This document shows, in pieces, positions 1 to 9,592 of a stretch of DNA of 55,636 nt (position 1 is the first letter of the stretch; the number at the start of each line of letters is the position of its first letter). This DNA is from Gemmatimonadota bacterium (lineage in GTDB: Bacteria; Gemmatimonadota; Gemmatimonadetes; Palauibacterales; KS3-K002). The position numbers were made by a program, and so were the translations under genes. The notes under the pieces are model-generated. The model was not told where the DNA came from, ran no database searches, and saw only the letters and a program-made list of their open reading frames with translations. Location of the stretch: positions 4,325,489 through 4,381,124 of the forward strand of contig CP070812.1 of NCBI GenBank assembly GCA_020344015.1, given 5' to 3'.

Positions 1-282
1 GGTGGGGGTCCGGACCGACAACCGCCAACAATATAGTACGTTACCCCCTTGTTCGTCACCTGATCCCTCGCTAACCCCCACTGGGCCGGACGGCGCCGAG
101 AGTCAGGGCAGAGCCGCCCAACCGGATGGCGGAGGCTCAGTAGGCCTGACCGGCCGCCCCCTCAGCCCCCATTCCCACAACCAGATACGGCGTCGGGGGT
201 TGCGCTTCGGTGCATTTTCGGGTATTGTAGCTTCGGCTCTTGTTCGGGATACAGCCACTCGCGATGGCACAATGGAGGCGTC
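1..282. other. upstream region of lexA, no gene seen
   Basis: I see no convincing gene here. The open frames that cross this stretch have low-complexity Arg/Pro/Ser composition and run antisense to or out of frame with lexA. A promoter for lexA is expected but no clear SOS box could be assigned by eye. Confidence 0.4.
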
Positions 283-894
283 ATGGCGCTCACCAAGCGG
301 CAGCGAGAGATCCTCGATTTCATCGAGAGCTTCATCCAGACCTCAGGGTACTCACCGAGTTTCGAGGAGATCGCCGACTTTTTCGGCTATCGTTCTCTGG
401 CGACGGTGCACGAGCATCTCTCGAACCTCGAGCGTAAGGGTTACATCCGCCGGAACTACAACGAAAGCCGCTCGGTGGAGCCGCTGGAGTCGGCGCGCCC
501 GAAGGTGGTGGCGGCCGGGCTTCCGCTGCTGGGTCTGGTGGCGGCCGGAGCACCGATCGAGGCGATCGAAGACACCGAGGTGGTCTCGGTGCCCGAGGAT
601 ATGCTCACCGGAAAGGGCCCCCACTACGTGCTGCGGGTGCGCGGCGACTCGATGATCGACGACCAGATCCGTGACGGCGACTGTGTGGTCGTAGATGGTC
701 GCGAGGCGGCCGAGAACGGCGAAATGGTCATTGCACTCGTGGACGGCGAGTCTGCGACCGTCAAACGGTACTACAGGGAGAGCGACGGTCGTATCCGGCT
801 ACAGCCAGCCAATCAGCATCACGCGCCGCTCTACTACGCGGAGGATGAAGTCCAGGTCCGCGGCGTCGTCGTCGGAGTCATCCGCAAGTACTGA
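283..894 (+). CDS. lexA: LexA repressor, SOS-response transcriptional regulator
   Basis: LexA is a cytoplasmic dimer that represses DNA-damage genes and cleaves itself when stimulated by RecA filaments. The 203-residue length is normal. Residues 1-65 form the winged-helix DNA-binding domain (starting MALTKRQREILDFI). The scissile Ala88-Gly89 bond lies in VAAGAP, the nucleophile Ser123 in RGDSMID and the general base Lys161 in ATVKRYY, so the protein should be cleavage-competent. The ATG is preceded by GGAGGC. The next gene, truA, begins after a 244-bp gap, so lexA is probably transcribed alone. The identification is secure from the domain order and the Ser-Lys dyad. Confidence 0.97.
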   Translation: MALTKRQREILDFIESFIQTSGYSPSFEEIADFFGYRSLATVHEHLSNLERKGYIRRNYNESRSVEPLESARPKVVAAGLPLLGLVAAGAPIEAIEDTEVVSVPEDMLTGKGPHYVLRVRGDSMIDDQIRDGDCVVVDGREAAENGEMVIALVDGESATVKRYYRESDGRIRLQPANQHHAPLYYAEDEVQVRGVVVGVIRKY

Positions 895-1138
895 GGTCAC
901 ATCCACCGTCCAACCTGAGGGCCCGGCATCCAAGTTTGGGGGAGCCGGGGACCGACGAGCGAAGCTGGTTTTAGCGACCCGGCTCCGATTCTTAGGCCAA
1001 GGCTGCCGGTGAGTAGCCCGTTGTCCTCGCGGGTGAGCGCCGACACCGACTGCCGGGTCGGCCGGAGCGAGCGGTCCCCCGGCTTCGACCCGTTGAATAC
1101 CTGGTCAGCAGATAAAGGATATTGGATATTGTTAGTGT

Positions 1139-1960
1139 ATGCGCTCAGGGGAAGACACGGGTCACTGGCGAGTCAAGCTCGTCTTGCACTACGACGGCCG
1201 GGACTTCTACGGTTGGCAGGCGCAGAGCAACCAACGCACGGTGCAGGCCGAGCTCTCGGCTTTGCTGGGCCGGCTGTGCGGCACGGACTCCGTCAGCGTC
1301 ACCGCCGCCGGCCGCACGGACCGAGGTGTCCACGCCACGGGTCAGGTGGCGAGCGCCCTGATACCGAATCGCTTCGACGAGCGGGAGCTGGTGCGAGCGC
1401 TCAACGCGTTGGCGCCGAGCGACCTGTGGATCGAATCCGCCGAGCGCGTGCCCGAGTCCTTCCACCCGAGGTACGACGCCCTATCCCGCACGTACGTCTA
1501 CCGCGTTGGCCTCACCCCTGGGTCCCGCTCGCCCTTCGAGCACCGCTGGTGTTGGCCGGTCGGCCACAACCTGGACCGAGAACGGATCGACGCGGCCAGC
1601 GGCTGCATCGCCGGGGAGCATGACTTCGGCGCTTTTGCGAAGTCTGGCCAGCCCGAGCGGGGCGTTCGCTGCAACGTGTTTTCGGCGTTCTGGCGCGAGC
1701 CAGGACGCGACATTGAGATAATCGAGTTCGAGATCACGGCCGACCGATTCCTCCACCGTATGGTCCGCTATCTGGTGGGCACGCTGGTCGAGACCGGTCG
1801 CGGACTGCGGCCCGTCGACCACGTAGGCCGCCTGTTGGAGGGCGAGCCCGGCCTGAAAGCGGCGCCGCCGGCACCGGCGCAGGGCTTGTTTTTGGCGCGA
1901 GTCGACTATACTTCAGGGCAAACGGAAGCAAGAGCGAGGGGTAAAGGGGAGAGCGAATGA
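1139..1960 (+). CDS. truA: tRNA pseudouridine(38-40) synthase TruA
   Basis: TruA isomerises uridines 38-40 in the anticodon arm of tRNAs. The 273-residue protein shows the family motif [17 protein letters not shown], with catalytic Asp61, and the later [15 protein letters not shown] block of the C-terminal half. The ATG at 1139 puts the conserved [17 protein letters not shown] segment about 11 residues from the N-terminus, as usual. Its TGA overlaps the ATG of the transaldolase gene (ATGA at 1957), indicating translational coupling and the start of a long plus-strand operon. The C-terminal tail after residue 255 is polar and family-variable. Confidence 0.96.
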   Translation: MRSGEDTGHWRVKLVLHYDGRDFYGWQAQSNQRTVQAELSALLGRLCGTDSVSVTAAGRTDRGVHATGQVASALIPNRFDERELVRALNALAPSDLWIESAERVPESFHPRYDALSRTYVYRVGLTPGSRSPFEHRWCWPVGHNLDRERIDAASGCIAGEHDFGAFAKSGQPERGVRCNVFSAFWREPGRDIEIIEFEITADRFLHRMVRYLVGTLVETGRGLRPVDHVGRLLEGEPGLKAAPPAPAQGLFLARVDYTSGQTEARARGKGESE

Positions 1961-2637
1961 AGATCTTCATCGACACTGCTGACATCAAGGAAATTCGCCG
2001 GGCCGCCAGGGCCGGCCTGATAGACGGTGTGACGACGAATCCGTCGCTACTGGCCAAGGTTGTGGGCGACGCCAACCTGGCCGACTACATGAAGGAGATC
2101 ACGGACGCGGTGGAAGGGCCGGTGAGCCTGGAAGTGTTGGCCACCGACTCGGAGGGGATGCTGGCGCAAGGGCGAGATCTCGCAGCCCTCGCCGACAACG
2201 TCGTAATCAAGGTCCCACTGACCGAGGAGGGGTTGGTGGCCACGCGCCGCCTCCGCGCTGAGGGCATCGGCGTCAACGTGACGCTGTGCTTCTCGGCATC
2301 GCAGGCACTGCTGGCGGCGAAGGCCGGCGCCACCTTTATCTCGCCGTTCGTCGGACGTCTGGACGACATCTCGCATGAAGGGATGGAGATTATCGCCCAG
2401 ATCCGCGAGATATACGACAACTACGGGTTCGACACCGAGATCCTGGTCGCCTCGATCCGCCATCCCCTGCACTTCGTGGACTCGGCGCTGTTGGGCGCCG
2501 ACATCGCCACCATACCGCCGGCGGTGTTATGGAGGCTCGTCCAGCACCCGCTCACCGACCGTGGGGTCGAAGCGTTTTTGAGGGACGCGGAGAAAGCCAG
2601 GATCGAGATCCCGAGCGCGCAGGAGGCAGAAGCATAG
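1957..2637 (+). CDS. fsa: transaldolase / fructose-6-phosphate aldolase-like protein
   Basis: This is a small class I aldolase of the TalC/FSA type acting on sugar phosphates in the pentose-phosphate network. At 226 residues it has the short-subfamily length. [10 protein letters not shown] at the N-terminus and GVTTNPSLL are typical. Lys85 in VIKVPLT is the Schiff-base lysine. Sequence alone does not separate a true transaldolase from fructose-6-phosphate aldolase, so the symbol is tentative. The gene overlaps truA by four bases. The htrA frame begins inside or just after its end. Confidence 0.9.
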   Translation: MKIFIDTADIKEIRRAARAGLIDGVTTNPSLLAKVVGDANLADYMKEITDAVEGPVSLEVLATDSEGMLAQGRDLAALADNVVIKVPLTEEGLVATRRLRAEGIGVNVTLCFSASQALLAAKAGATFISPFVGRLDDISHEGMEIIAQIREIYDNYGFDTEILVASIRHPLHFVDSALLGADIATIPPAVLWRLVQHPLTDRGVEAFLRDAEKARIEIPSAQEAEA

Positions 2638-2690
2638 CCGGACGTACAGACCACGATCGAACCGCAGCCGGATTCCGCGCCGGCTGGTTG

Positions 2691-4169
2691 GTGGGCCTCG
2701 TCGCCGCCCTAGTCGCGGCCGGCCTAGTCGTTTTCGGGCCGCCTGCCTTTTTGGTCCGGGCCGACGAGCCGGGCGGGTCGGTCCTCTCGAAGGCAGCGGA
2801 TCCCACTCCGGCCCCGTCACCGGCCGCCGGGGCGGCGGCGCAAGCGGACCGTGACTCCGGCCTGACGCCCGCCCGGCAGACACCCATAGTGGAGGCGGCG
2901 CGTCGCGTTACACCCTCTGTTGTAAGCGTCAACGTGATCCGCCGCCAGCGGGTCGGCCCACGTTCGATCTTCGACGATTTCTTCGCACCGTTCGGCACCG
3001 AGCGCGAGGTCGCCGGCCTTGGGTCCGGTTTCGCCATCGCGGATGGCGGCTACGTGTTGACTAACGCCCACGTGGTCCAGGGCGCGATCGAGATCGTCGT
3101 ATCGACGGTCGAGGGCGGTGACCATCCGGCGGAACTGCTCGGCAGCGACGAGCTGTCCGACGTCGCCCTTCTCCAGGTGGAGGCCGAGATTCCCGTCCCC
3201 GAGTTCGGCGATTCCGACGGACTCGTCATCGGCGAACCGGCCATCGCCATCGGCAACCCCTTCGGTTACCTCCTCTCTAATGCCGAGCCAACGGTCACGG
3301 CAGGCGTGATATCGGGGACCGGCCGCCACATCCTGCCGGGCGCCCTGTCGGGCTCGGGCGGCGACGAGGGGACGATCTACGCCGACATGATCCAGACCGA
3401 CGCCTCGATCAACCCGGGCAACTCGGGCGGCCCGCTGGTGAACGCGGAAGGTCGGGTGATAGGTGTGAACTCGGCCATCTTTTCCCGTACGGGAGGTTCG
3501 CAAGGGCTGGGGTTCGCCATCCCCATCAACCGGGCGCTGCGTATCGCCGACCAGCTGCGTGACGACGGGCGGGTTCGCCGCCCGTGGGTCGGCATCGACG
3601 TCGGCCCAACCGAGAGTGACCGAACGGGACGCCGGCGTGGCGCCTCCATCGTGAGGGTGGCCCCCGACTCGCCGGCCGATCGCGCCGACCTGACGAAGGG
3701 GATGGAGCTGGTCGCCGTTCAGGGCCGGCCGGTGAAGTCGCCGCTCGATTGGGAGGCCGAACTGTTCAACGTGGCCCCGGGCGACCAGATCAGCCTGACG
3801 GTGCTGGATCTCAGGGGCAACGAGCGCGAGGTGACCGTTGCGGTCGAGGACCTCCCCTCTGTGCGCGCCGACCGCGTCGAGGTGCTCGAGGGCCTCGAGC
3901 TGATCACCCTGACACCGGCCATCCGGGTCGAGCGGGGGCTACGCAACGATCAGGGCGCGCTCATCGTCAACGTCTCGGACTACGTTACGCAGAGGACCGG
4001 GCTCATGCAGGGCGACCTGATCTTCGCCGTCAACCGTCAACGCGTCTCGAGCGCCGATGAGGTGGCGGAGCTCCTCGACTACCTCGCCGGTCGCGGCGGC
4101 ATCCAGGTCTATTACGAACGGGACGGCTATCAGGGCAGAACGTCGTTCCGCATCACTACAGGAGGGTAA
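2691..4169 (+). CDS. HtrA/DegP-type periplasmic serine protease with two PDZ domains
   Basis: This is an envelope quality-control protease. A hydrophobic N-terminal segment (VGLVAALVAAGLVVFG) acts as signal or anchor and is followed by a Pro/Ala linker. The trypsin-like domain carries His in TNAHVVQ, Asp in SDVALLQ and Ser in NPGNSGGPL, so the catalytic triad is complete. Two PDZ domains follow; the second, near the C-terminus, is divergent. The start is uncertain. The frame is open from an ATG at 2529, but that would overlap the transaldolase gene by 109 bases. The first in-frame starts after that gene are TTG 2688 and GTG 2691, neither with a strong ribosome-binding site. The gene sits directly before purB. 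Confidence 0.92.
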   Translation: MGLVAALVAAGLVVFGPPAFLVRADEPGGSVLSKAADPTPAPSPAAGAAAQADRDSGLTPARQTPIVEAARRVTPSVVSVNVIRRQRVGPRSIFDDFFAPFGTEREVAGLGSGFAIADGGYVLTNAHVVQGAIEIVVSTVEGGDHPAELLGSDELSDVALLQVEAEIPVPEFGDSDGLVIGEPAIAIGNPFGYLLSNAEPTVTAGVISGTGRHILPGALSGSGGDEGTIYADMIQTDASINPGNSGGPLVNAEGRVIGVNSAIFSRTGGSQGLGFAIPINRALRIADQLRDDGRVRRPWVGIDVGPTESDRTGRRRGASIVRVAPDSPADRADLTKGMELVAVQGRPVKSPLDWEAELFNVAPGDQISLTVLDLRGNEREVTVAVEDLPSVRADRVEVLEGLELITLTPAIRVERGLRNDQGALIVNVSDYVTQRTGLMQGDLIFAVNRQRVSSADEVAELLDYLAGRGGIQVYYERDGYQGRTSFRITTGG

Positions 4170-4173
4170 CCGG

Positions 4174-5607
4174 GTGACGGCCGACTCGTATCAGAACCCG
4201 CTCATCACCCGCTACGCTTCGAACGAGATGGCGGCCGTCTTCGGGCCGCGCTTCCGCGCGCGGATCTGGCGCGAGCTGTGGATCGCCCTCGCCGAAGCCG
4301 AGCGGCAACTCGGACTCGATATCAGCGAAGAGACGATAGCGGCGATGCGGGCGTCGATCGATACGATCGACCTGGACCGGATCGCCGAGCTCGAGTCGAA
4401 GTCGCGCCACGAGGTGATGGCGCAGATACACGCCTTCGGCGAAGTGGCGCCGGCGGCGAAGGGCGTGATCCACCTGGGCGCTACCTCGGCATTCGTGATG
4501 GACAACGCCGACCTGATCCAACACCGCGAGGCGCTCAAGCTGATCCGCCGGCGCGTCCTCAGCGTCCTGGCCGCGCTGAGGGAGCAGGCGCTCGAGCACC
4601 GCGATGTCCCCTGCGTCGGCTATACTCACCTGCAGCCCGCACAACCGACTACCGTCGGCAAGCGTATCGCCCTCTGGATGCAGGACCTGCTCCTCGACCT
4701 GGAATCGCTCGACTTCCGCCTTGCCAAGTTGCGGTTCCGCTCCACGCGGGGCGCCACCGGGACCGAGGCCTCGTTCCTGATCTTGTTCGACGGCGATTCC
4801 GAGAAAGTGGACAAGTTGAACACGCTGGTCGCCGAGAAGATGGGCTTCGACCAGGTGTACGGCGTGTCCGCGCAGACGTACACGCGCAAGGTTGACGCGA
4901 CGCTGCTCGCCGCGCTCTCGGACATCGCGCAGTCTGCCTCGAAGTTCGCAAACGACATCCGCTTGCTGCAGAACTTCGGCGAAGTACAGGAGCCGTTCGG
5001 CAAATCACAAGTCGGGTCCAGCGCTATGGCCCACAAGCGCAACCCGATGCGCTGTGAGCGAATCAATGCACTGGCACGCCACGTCATGGTCCTAGCGCTC
5101 GACCCGGCGATCACCTCAGCGGCGCAGTGGCTCGAGCGGACGCTCGACGACTCGGCGAACAAGCGGATCGCCGTGCCCGAAGCGTACCTGGGATGCGACG
5201 CGGTGCTGCTGCTCTGGCATAACGTCGCTGCCGGCCTGGACGTCCATCCCGACGTGGCGGCACGTCGGCTCGCCGAGCAGCTGCCGTACTTGGCGGCGGA
5301 GCCCGTCCTCTTGCTCGCGGCGCGTCGCGGGGGCGACCGTCAGAAGCTCCACGAAGTCATCCGCCGGCATGCCATAGCGGCGGCGGAGGAAGTGCGTCAG
5401 GGGAAGGCGAACGACTTGGTCGAGCGTTTGGCCGGCGACCCCGCGATCGGGATCGAGCGTGAGGGTCTGGAACGCTTGTTGACCCCCGAGGCGATGGTTG
5501 GCCGGGCCCCCCAGCAGGTAGAACGGTTCATCGCCGAAGCGGTCGATCCGGCTCTGGAACGCCATGCGGAGGAAATCGAAAAGGACAGCCCAACCCTCAC
5601 TGTCTGA
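4174..5607 (+). CDS. purB: adenylosuccinate lyase
   Basis: PurB releases fumarate in two steps of purine synthesis (SAICAR to AICAR, and adenylosuccinate to AMP). The fumarase-superfamily signature GSSAMAHKRNPMRCERI is present, with the mobile-loop serine, as is the earlier TSAFVMDNADL block. The GTG at 4174 is chosen because AGGAGGG lies just upstream at 4160 and the protein then opens with ADSYQNPLITRYAS, typical of the family, giving 477 residues. A longer in-frame ATG at 4057 would lie deep inside htrA. purC follows after 27 bp, so the two purine genes are probably cotranscribed. Confidence 0.97.
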   Translation: MTADSYQNPLITRYASNEMAAVFGPRFRARIWRELWIALAEAERQLGLDISEETIAAMRASIDTIDLDRIAELESKSRHEVMAQIHAFGEVAPAAKGVIHLGATSAFVMDNADLIQHREALKLIRRRVLSVLAALREQALEHRDVPCVGYTHLQPAQPTTVGKRIALWMQDLLLDLESLDFRLAKLRFRSTRGATGTEASFLILFDGDSEKVDKLNTLVAEKMGFDQVYGVSAQTYTRKVDATLLAALSDIAQSASKFANDIRLLQNFGEVQEPFGKSQVGSSAMAHKRNPMRCERINALARHVMVLALDPAITSAAQWLERTLDDSANKRIAVPEAYLGCDAVLLLWHNVAAGLDVHPDVAARRLAEQLPYLAAEPVLLLAARRGGDRQKLHEVIRRHAIAAAEEVRQGKANDLVERLAGDPAIGIEREGLERLLTPEAMVGRAPQQVERFIAEAVDPALERHAEEIEKDSPTLTV

Positions 5608-5634
5608 GAGAGAGAGAACGGTCGAGAAACGACG

Positions 5635-6549
5635 ATGACAGAACCGCTACGAACCGTCGGATTGGATCTGCCTTTGGTGAAGGAGGGCAAGGTCCGGGAG
5701 GTGTATGCGCTTGGGGATGATCTGCTGCTCGTCGCCACCGACCGGCTGAGCGCCTTCGACGTCGTGCTGGACGAGCCGATCCCACACAAGGGGATCGTTC
5801 TCACCCAGCTCTCGCTCTGGTGGTTCGAACGGACCAGCGACATCGTCGCCAACCACGTGATCACCGCAGACCCGGAAGCGATAATCGAACGACACCCACC
5901 GCTGGCCGAGAGCCGCTCGCGGTGGGAGGGCCGTAGCATCCTATGCCGAAAGACCGATCCATTCCCCATCGAGTGCGTGGTGCGCGGCTACATCACCGGC
6001 TCCGCTTGGAAGGAATATCGAGTCAGCGGCACGCTGGCGGGTGAGCCACTGCCGCGCGGCCTGGTAGAGGCTCAGCGGCTCGAGCCACCGATCTTCTCGC
6101 CGGCAACCAAGGCGACCGAGGGACACGACGAGAACATCACCTTCGAGCGGGTCCGGGCGACGGTCGGAGTCGCGGTGGCCAACACGCTCCGCGACATGAG
6201 CATCGCCCTGTATCAGCGCGCCCACGACATCGCAGCCGAGGGCGGTGTGATACTGGCCGACACCAAGTACGAGTTCGGCGTCGGCAGCGAAGGCGAGATC
6301 CTGCTCATCGACGAGGTCCTGACACCCGACTCGTCGCGTTTCTGGCTGACCGACCAATACGAGCCTGGGCACAGCCAGCAGTCCTTCGACAAGCAACCGG
6401 TGCGCGACTACCTCGACCTGATGGTGGCGAAGGGGGAGTGGGATCGGATGCCGCCGCCGCCGACTATGCCGCCCGAGGTCGTCGACAACACATCGAAGCG
6501 CTACCTTAAGGCGTATGAGCTGATCACCGGCGAGCCGTTACTGCAGTAG
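5635..6549 (+). CDS. purC: phosphoribosylaminoimidazole-succinocarboxamide synthase
   Basis: PurC ligates aspartate to CAIR with ATP to give SAICAR, the substrate of the preceding purB product. The 304-residue protein is of the long single-domain type. VKEGKVREVY at the N-terminus, CVVRGYITGSAWKEY in the middle, and LADTKYEFGV with LIDEVLTPDSSRFW in the ATP/CAIR-binding half are all recognisable. It lies 27 bp after purB and 22 bp before psd, continuing the plus-strand operon. Confidence 0.97.
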   Translation: MTEPLRTVGLDLPLVKEGKVREVYALGDDLLLVATDRLSAFDVVLDEPIPHKGIVLTQLSLWWFERTSDIVANHVITADPEAIIERHPPLAESRSRWEGRSILCRKTDPFPIECVVRGYITGSAWKEYRVSGTLAGEPLPRGLVEAQRLEPPIFSPATKATEGHDENITFERVRATVGVAVANTLRDMSIALYQRAHDIAAEGGVILADTKYEFGVGSEGEILLIDEVLTPDSSRFWLTDQYEPGHSQQSFDKQPVRDYLDLMVAKGEWDRMPPPPTMPPEVVDNTSKRYLKAYELITGEPLLQ

Positions 6550-6571
6550 GCCGGCGAAAAGAAGTATAGAG

Positions 6572-7246
6572 ATGCGAATTCCACTGGCCCGCGAAGGACT
6601 CCCGTTCATCCTCGGCACGACGGTCCCGGCCATAGTCCTTCTGTCTGCTGCGGCGTACATCGGTGGGACCTTGCTCTGGATCGTGGCCTTCTGCGTTGCA
6701 GTACTGGCGGTCTTCGTCCTCGCCTTCTTCCGTGATCCCGAGCGCGCTGGCCCGAAGGGCCCTGATTTGGTCGTGTCGCCTGCCGACGGGAAGGTCATCG
6801 ACATCAGGCTCGTCGAGGAATCCTCGTACATGAAGAGCGAGTCACTGTGCATGTCTATCTTCCTATCGCTCTTCGACGTTCACGTGAACCGCTACCCGGT
6901 GACCGGCGACGTGGACCATAGGACCTATGATGCCGGTCGCTTCGAGCCGGCCTGGCGCCGCTCCGCCAGCCACTCCAACGAGCGAGCCTCTACCGGCATC
7001 CAATCCGTGGGCCACTCGGTGCTCGTCCGCCAGATCGCCGGCCTGGCAGCGAAACGGATCGTGACTTACGCGAAACTGGGGGACCGCGTCGAGCAGGGCG
7101 ATCGGATGGGTCTCATCCGGTTCGGCTCGCGCGTCGAAGTCTTTCTGCCCAAGGAATCGGCCCCGAAGGTACGGGTCGGCCAACGAGCGGTCGGTGGCAT
7201 GACAGTCCTCGCACAGCTGACCGCAGGATCGGAGGGACCCGAGTGA
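6572..7246 (+). CDS. psd: phosphatidylserine decarboxylase proenzyme, short form
   Basis: The enzyme converts phosphatidylserine to phosphatidylethanolamine at the membrane, using a pyruvoyl group made by self-cleavage. The 224-residue length fits the short (archaeal/Bacteroidetes-like) class. Two hydrophobic segments occupy residues 10-52. The SPADGKV and FLSLFDVHVNR blocks are present, and the predicted cleavage is Gly185-Ser186 in RFGSRVEVFLP. It overlaps pssA by four bases (GTGA), so the two successive enzymes of the pathway are translationally coupled. Confidence 0.95.
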   Translation: MRIPLAREGLPFILGTTVPAIVLLSAAAYIGGTLLWIVAFCVAVLAVFVLAFFRDPERAGPKGPDLVVSPADGKVIDIRLVEESSYMKSESLCMSIFLSLFDVHVNRYPVTGDVDHRTYDAGRFEPAWRRSASHSNERASTGIQSVGHSVLVRQIAGLAAKRIVTYAKLGDRVEQGDRMGLIRFGSRVEVFLPKESAPKVRVGQRAVGGMTVLAQLTAGSEGPE

Positions 7247-8127
7247 TCAAGCGGGGTCGTGCGGCTCACGGTGAGCGCCGACGGGCTATCGTCATCCTCC
7301 CCAACGCCTTCACGTTGGGCAACCTGTTCTTCGGTTTCTGGGCCATGATCGCCGCTCTGCGCGGCGACTTCAGCCTGGCGGCCTGGCTTATCGTCGTGGC
7401 CGCCGTCGCCGATGGGCTCGATGGACGCATCGCCCGCTTCGCCCGCACCGGCTCGCCCTTCGGCACCGAGCTCGACTCGCTGGTCGATCTGGTCAGCTTC
7501 GGCGTCGCGCCCGCCATACTCGTCTACAAGCAGCTCCTCGAGGCCGGCGACTGGAGCTGGGCCCTGGCTTTCATCTATGTCGCTTCCGTGGCCGTCCGCC
7601 TGGCTCGCTTCAATATCGAGCAGGGCGGTCGTGCTCATCTCCACTTCCACGGACTCCCCTCACCCGTCGCAGGTGTCACGCTGGCTTCGTTTTACCCGTT
7701 CAGCCAGACCGGCCTGTTCGCGGGGTATCTTTCAGGCTGGCCATGGACTCAGCTGATCGGCGGTGGTATGATTGTGTTGGCCGGATTGATGCTGAGTCAT
7801 GTAATCTATCCGGCAATTCCCCGCCTGAGCGTCCGAAACCCCAGTGGGCGCGCCGCGATCGCGCTTCTGCTGATCGCCGTGGCGCTGCTCATCTGGAACC
7901 CCCAATTGGTGGTTTTCCCTGTTTCGTTGATCTACATAACCGTCGGCGTCGTGAGGACGGTCGCCTTGGGTTTACTGGACAAATTGCCCGACCGCGACCC
8001 GTTGAGCGAGGAGCTCGGCGCCGAGGACGAGGAAACAGAGACGCGGGATCTGGAGTACGAAGATATGCGGCCCCACTGGGCGAAGCACGCCGGCACCGAC
8101 GAAAGTTCCAGTCCTGACGCGGAATAA
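7243..8127 (+). CDS. pssA: CDP-diacylglycerol-serine O-phosphatidyltransferase
   Basis: This integral membrane enzyme makes phosphatidylserine from CDP-diacylglycerol and serine and so supplies psd. The CDP-alcohol phosphotransferase signature is complete: DGRIAR, eight residues, G, three residues, D, three residues, D (residues about 63-85). About seven membrane segments follow. The C-terminal 45 residues are acidic and polar, probably cytoplasmic. The start is the GTG at 7243, overlapping the psd stop. The gene ends the housekeeping operon; an insertion sequence lies about 145 bp downstream. Confidence 0.95.
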   Translation: MIKRGRAAHGERRRAIVILPNAFTLGNLFFGFWAMIAALRGDFSLAAWLIVVAAVADGLDGRIARFARTGSPFGTELDSLVDLVSFGVAPAILVYKQLLEAGDWSWALAFIYVASVAVRLARFNIEQGGRAHLHFHGLPSPVAGVTLASFYPFSQTGLFAGYLSGWPWTQLIGGGMIVLAGLMLSHVIYPAIPRLSVRNPSGRAAIALLLIAVALLIWNPQLVVFPVSLIYITVGVVRTVALGLLDKLPDRDPLSEELGAEDEETETRDLEYEDMRPHWAKHAGTDESSSPDAE

Positions 8128-8271
8128 CCCGCACCGCACGACAGCCTGACCACAACACCACCGACAATTGTGCAAGTTCGCTGTGTAAGTTAGCGGGCTG
8201 TGGCGTTCCGCGTGTGTTGTGCGGGTGTAGTTGCGGTCGGCTGTTAGCGGGAACTAGGGTACATTCTCGGT

Positions 8272-9564
8272 TGATAGGTAACACCTCATTCTCGGCTGAT
8301 GGGTAACACTCCAGGCCCTAATCTAGGCCCTCCACAAGGAGGTGCCGATGCCCTGGAGAGAGACCTCAGCCATGAACGAACGCTTCAACTTCGTCGTCGA
8401 TGCCCAGCGCGGCCACTTCCCCTTTGCTGAACTCTGCCGTCGCTACGGTGTGAGTCGCAAGACCGGCTACAAATGGCTCCACCGCTTCGAGGAACACGGG
8501 CCTCAAGGGCTCGCCGATCGCTCCCACCGGCCCCATTCCTGCCCTCACGCCACTCCGCTCGAGATCGTTCAGGCCATTCTCGAGCTTCGACGCCGCCGCG
8601 GCTGGGGCGCCCCCAAGCTGCAGCGGCTGCTTCAGGACCGCTTTCCCAAGCGTCCGCCCCCTACTGTGGGCACCATCCACCGAATCCTCGATCGCCACGG
8701 CCTGGTACTACCCAAGCGCCGCCGCCTGCGCCGCGCCCATCCCGGCCGACCCACGACTCCGATCGACCAGCCCAACGCCGTCTGGAGTGCCGACTTCAAG
8801 GGCCAGTTTCGCCTGCGCAACAGCCTCTACTGCTATCCCCTCACCGTGCAGGACGGCTTCAGTCGCTTTCTACTCGGCTGCCAGGGCCTCACCGCTCCGA
8901 CCATCGAAGGCTCCAGACCCGTCTTCGAACGCCTGTTTCGCGAGTACGGCCTGCCCCAGCGCATCCGCACCGACAACGGTGCCCCCTTCGCCTCCAACGC
9001 TCTCGGCCGCCTCTCCACCCTCTCCGTCTGGTGGGTCCGCCTCGGCATCCTTCCCGAGCTCATCGAGCCCGGCCAGCCCCAGCAGAACGGTCGCCATGAA
9101 CGCATGCACAAAACCCTCAAGGCGCGCACCACCCGACCACCGGAACGAAACCTCCGGGCTCAGCAGCGCCGCTTCGACGCCTTCCTCCACGAATTCAATC
9201 ACGAACGACCCCACGAAGCCCTCGGCCAGGAGCCCCCCGCTTCCGCCTACCAACCTTCAGATCGGGCGTTTCCCAGAAAGCTGCCGCCCCTCGAGTACCC
9301 CGCCCACTTCGAGGTCCGCCGTGTCAGTCGCAACGGCGGCATCCGTTGGTACACCCGCTGGATCAACGTCAGCCATCTCCTCGGTGAGCAATACGTCGGC
9401 TTCGAAGAGATCGATGACAGCCTCTGGGAAGTCTATTTCGGACCCGTCAAACTCGGTCGCTTCCATGAACAGGAGGGAAACATCGAAGACCACTACGGCC
9501 GAAAGACCCGACACCAGCGCAGAAAAGTGTCACCCATCAGGTGAGAATAAAGTGTCACCTATCA
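8272..9564 (+). mobile_element. complete IS481-type insertion sequence
   Basis: The element is 1293 bp. Its ends, 8272-8310 and 9526-9564, are imperfect inverted repeats of 39 bp (33 matches). Each end contains two direct copies of TGATRGGTRACAC spaced 25 bp apart, probably transposase-binding sites. One transposase gene fills the inside, and its last codons lie in the right repeat. No clear target duplication could be seen beside the ends. The intact reading frame suggests recent arrival. It lies between pssA and a hypothetical gene and breaks no recognisable frame. Confidence 0.85.
8348..9544 (+). CDS. IS481-family DDE transposase
   Basis: This transposase of 398 residues moves the surrounding element. 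The N-terminal helix-turn-helix (FAELCRRYGVSRKTGYKWL) is followed by a basic linker and an integrase-core domain. The acidic triad is visible as Asp in VWSADFKGQF, Asp in RIRTDNGAPF and Glu in NGRHERMHKTLK. The ATG at 8348 has AAGGAGG five bases upstream. An in-frame GTG at 8342 lies inside that site, and a second ATG at 8372 is also possible. No frameshift is needed, so the enzyme looks functional. Confidence 0.93.
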   Translation: MPWRETSAMNERFNFVVDAQRGHFPFAELCRRYGVSRKTGYKWLHRFEEHGPQGLADRSHRPHSCPHATPLEIVQAILELRRRRGWGAPKLQRLLQDRFPKRPPPTVGTIHRILDRHGLVLPKRRRLRRAHPGRPTTPIDQPNAVWSADFKGQFRLRNSLYCYPLTVQDGFSRFLLGCQGLTAPTIEGSRPVFERLFREYGLPQRIRTDNGAPFASNALGRLSTLSVWWVRLGILPELIEPGQPQQNGRHERMHKTLKARTTRPPERNLRAQQRRFDAFLHEFNHERPHEALGQEPPASAYQPSDRAFPRKLPPLEYPAHFEVRRVSRNGGIRWYTRWINVSHLLGEQYVGFEEIDDSLWEVYFGPVKLGRFHEQEGNIEDHYGRKTRHQRRKVSPIR

Positions 9565-9592
9565 TCTGGAACGTTCGCGGCGATGCCAGACC

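Noticed and set aside
2..655. Long plus-strand frame over the lexA start
   Set aside because: Arg/Ser/Trp-rich low-complexity translation out of frame with the clear lexA gene.
8261..8271. Extension of the IS left end to include an extra CATTCTCGG copy
   Set aside because: No matching sequence lies beyond the right inverted repeat, so it is flanking DNA or a relic.
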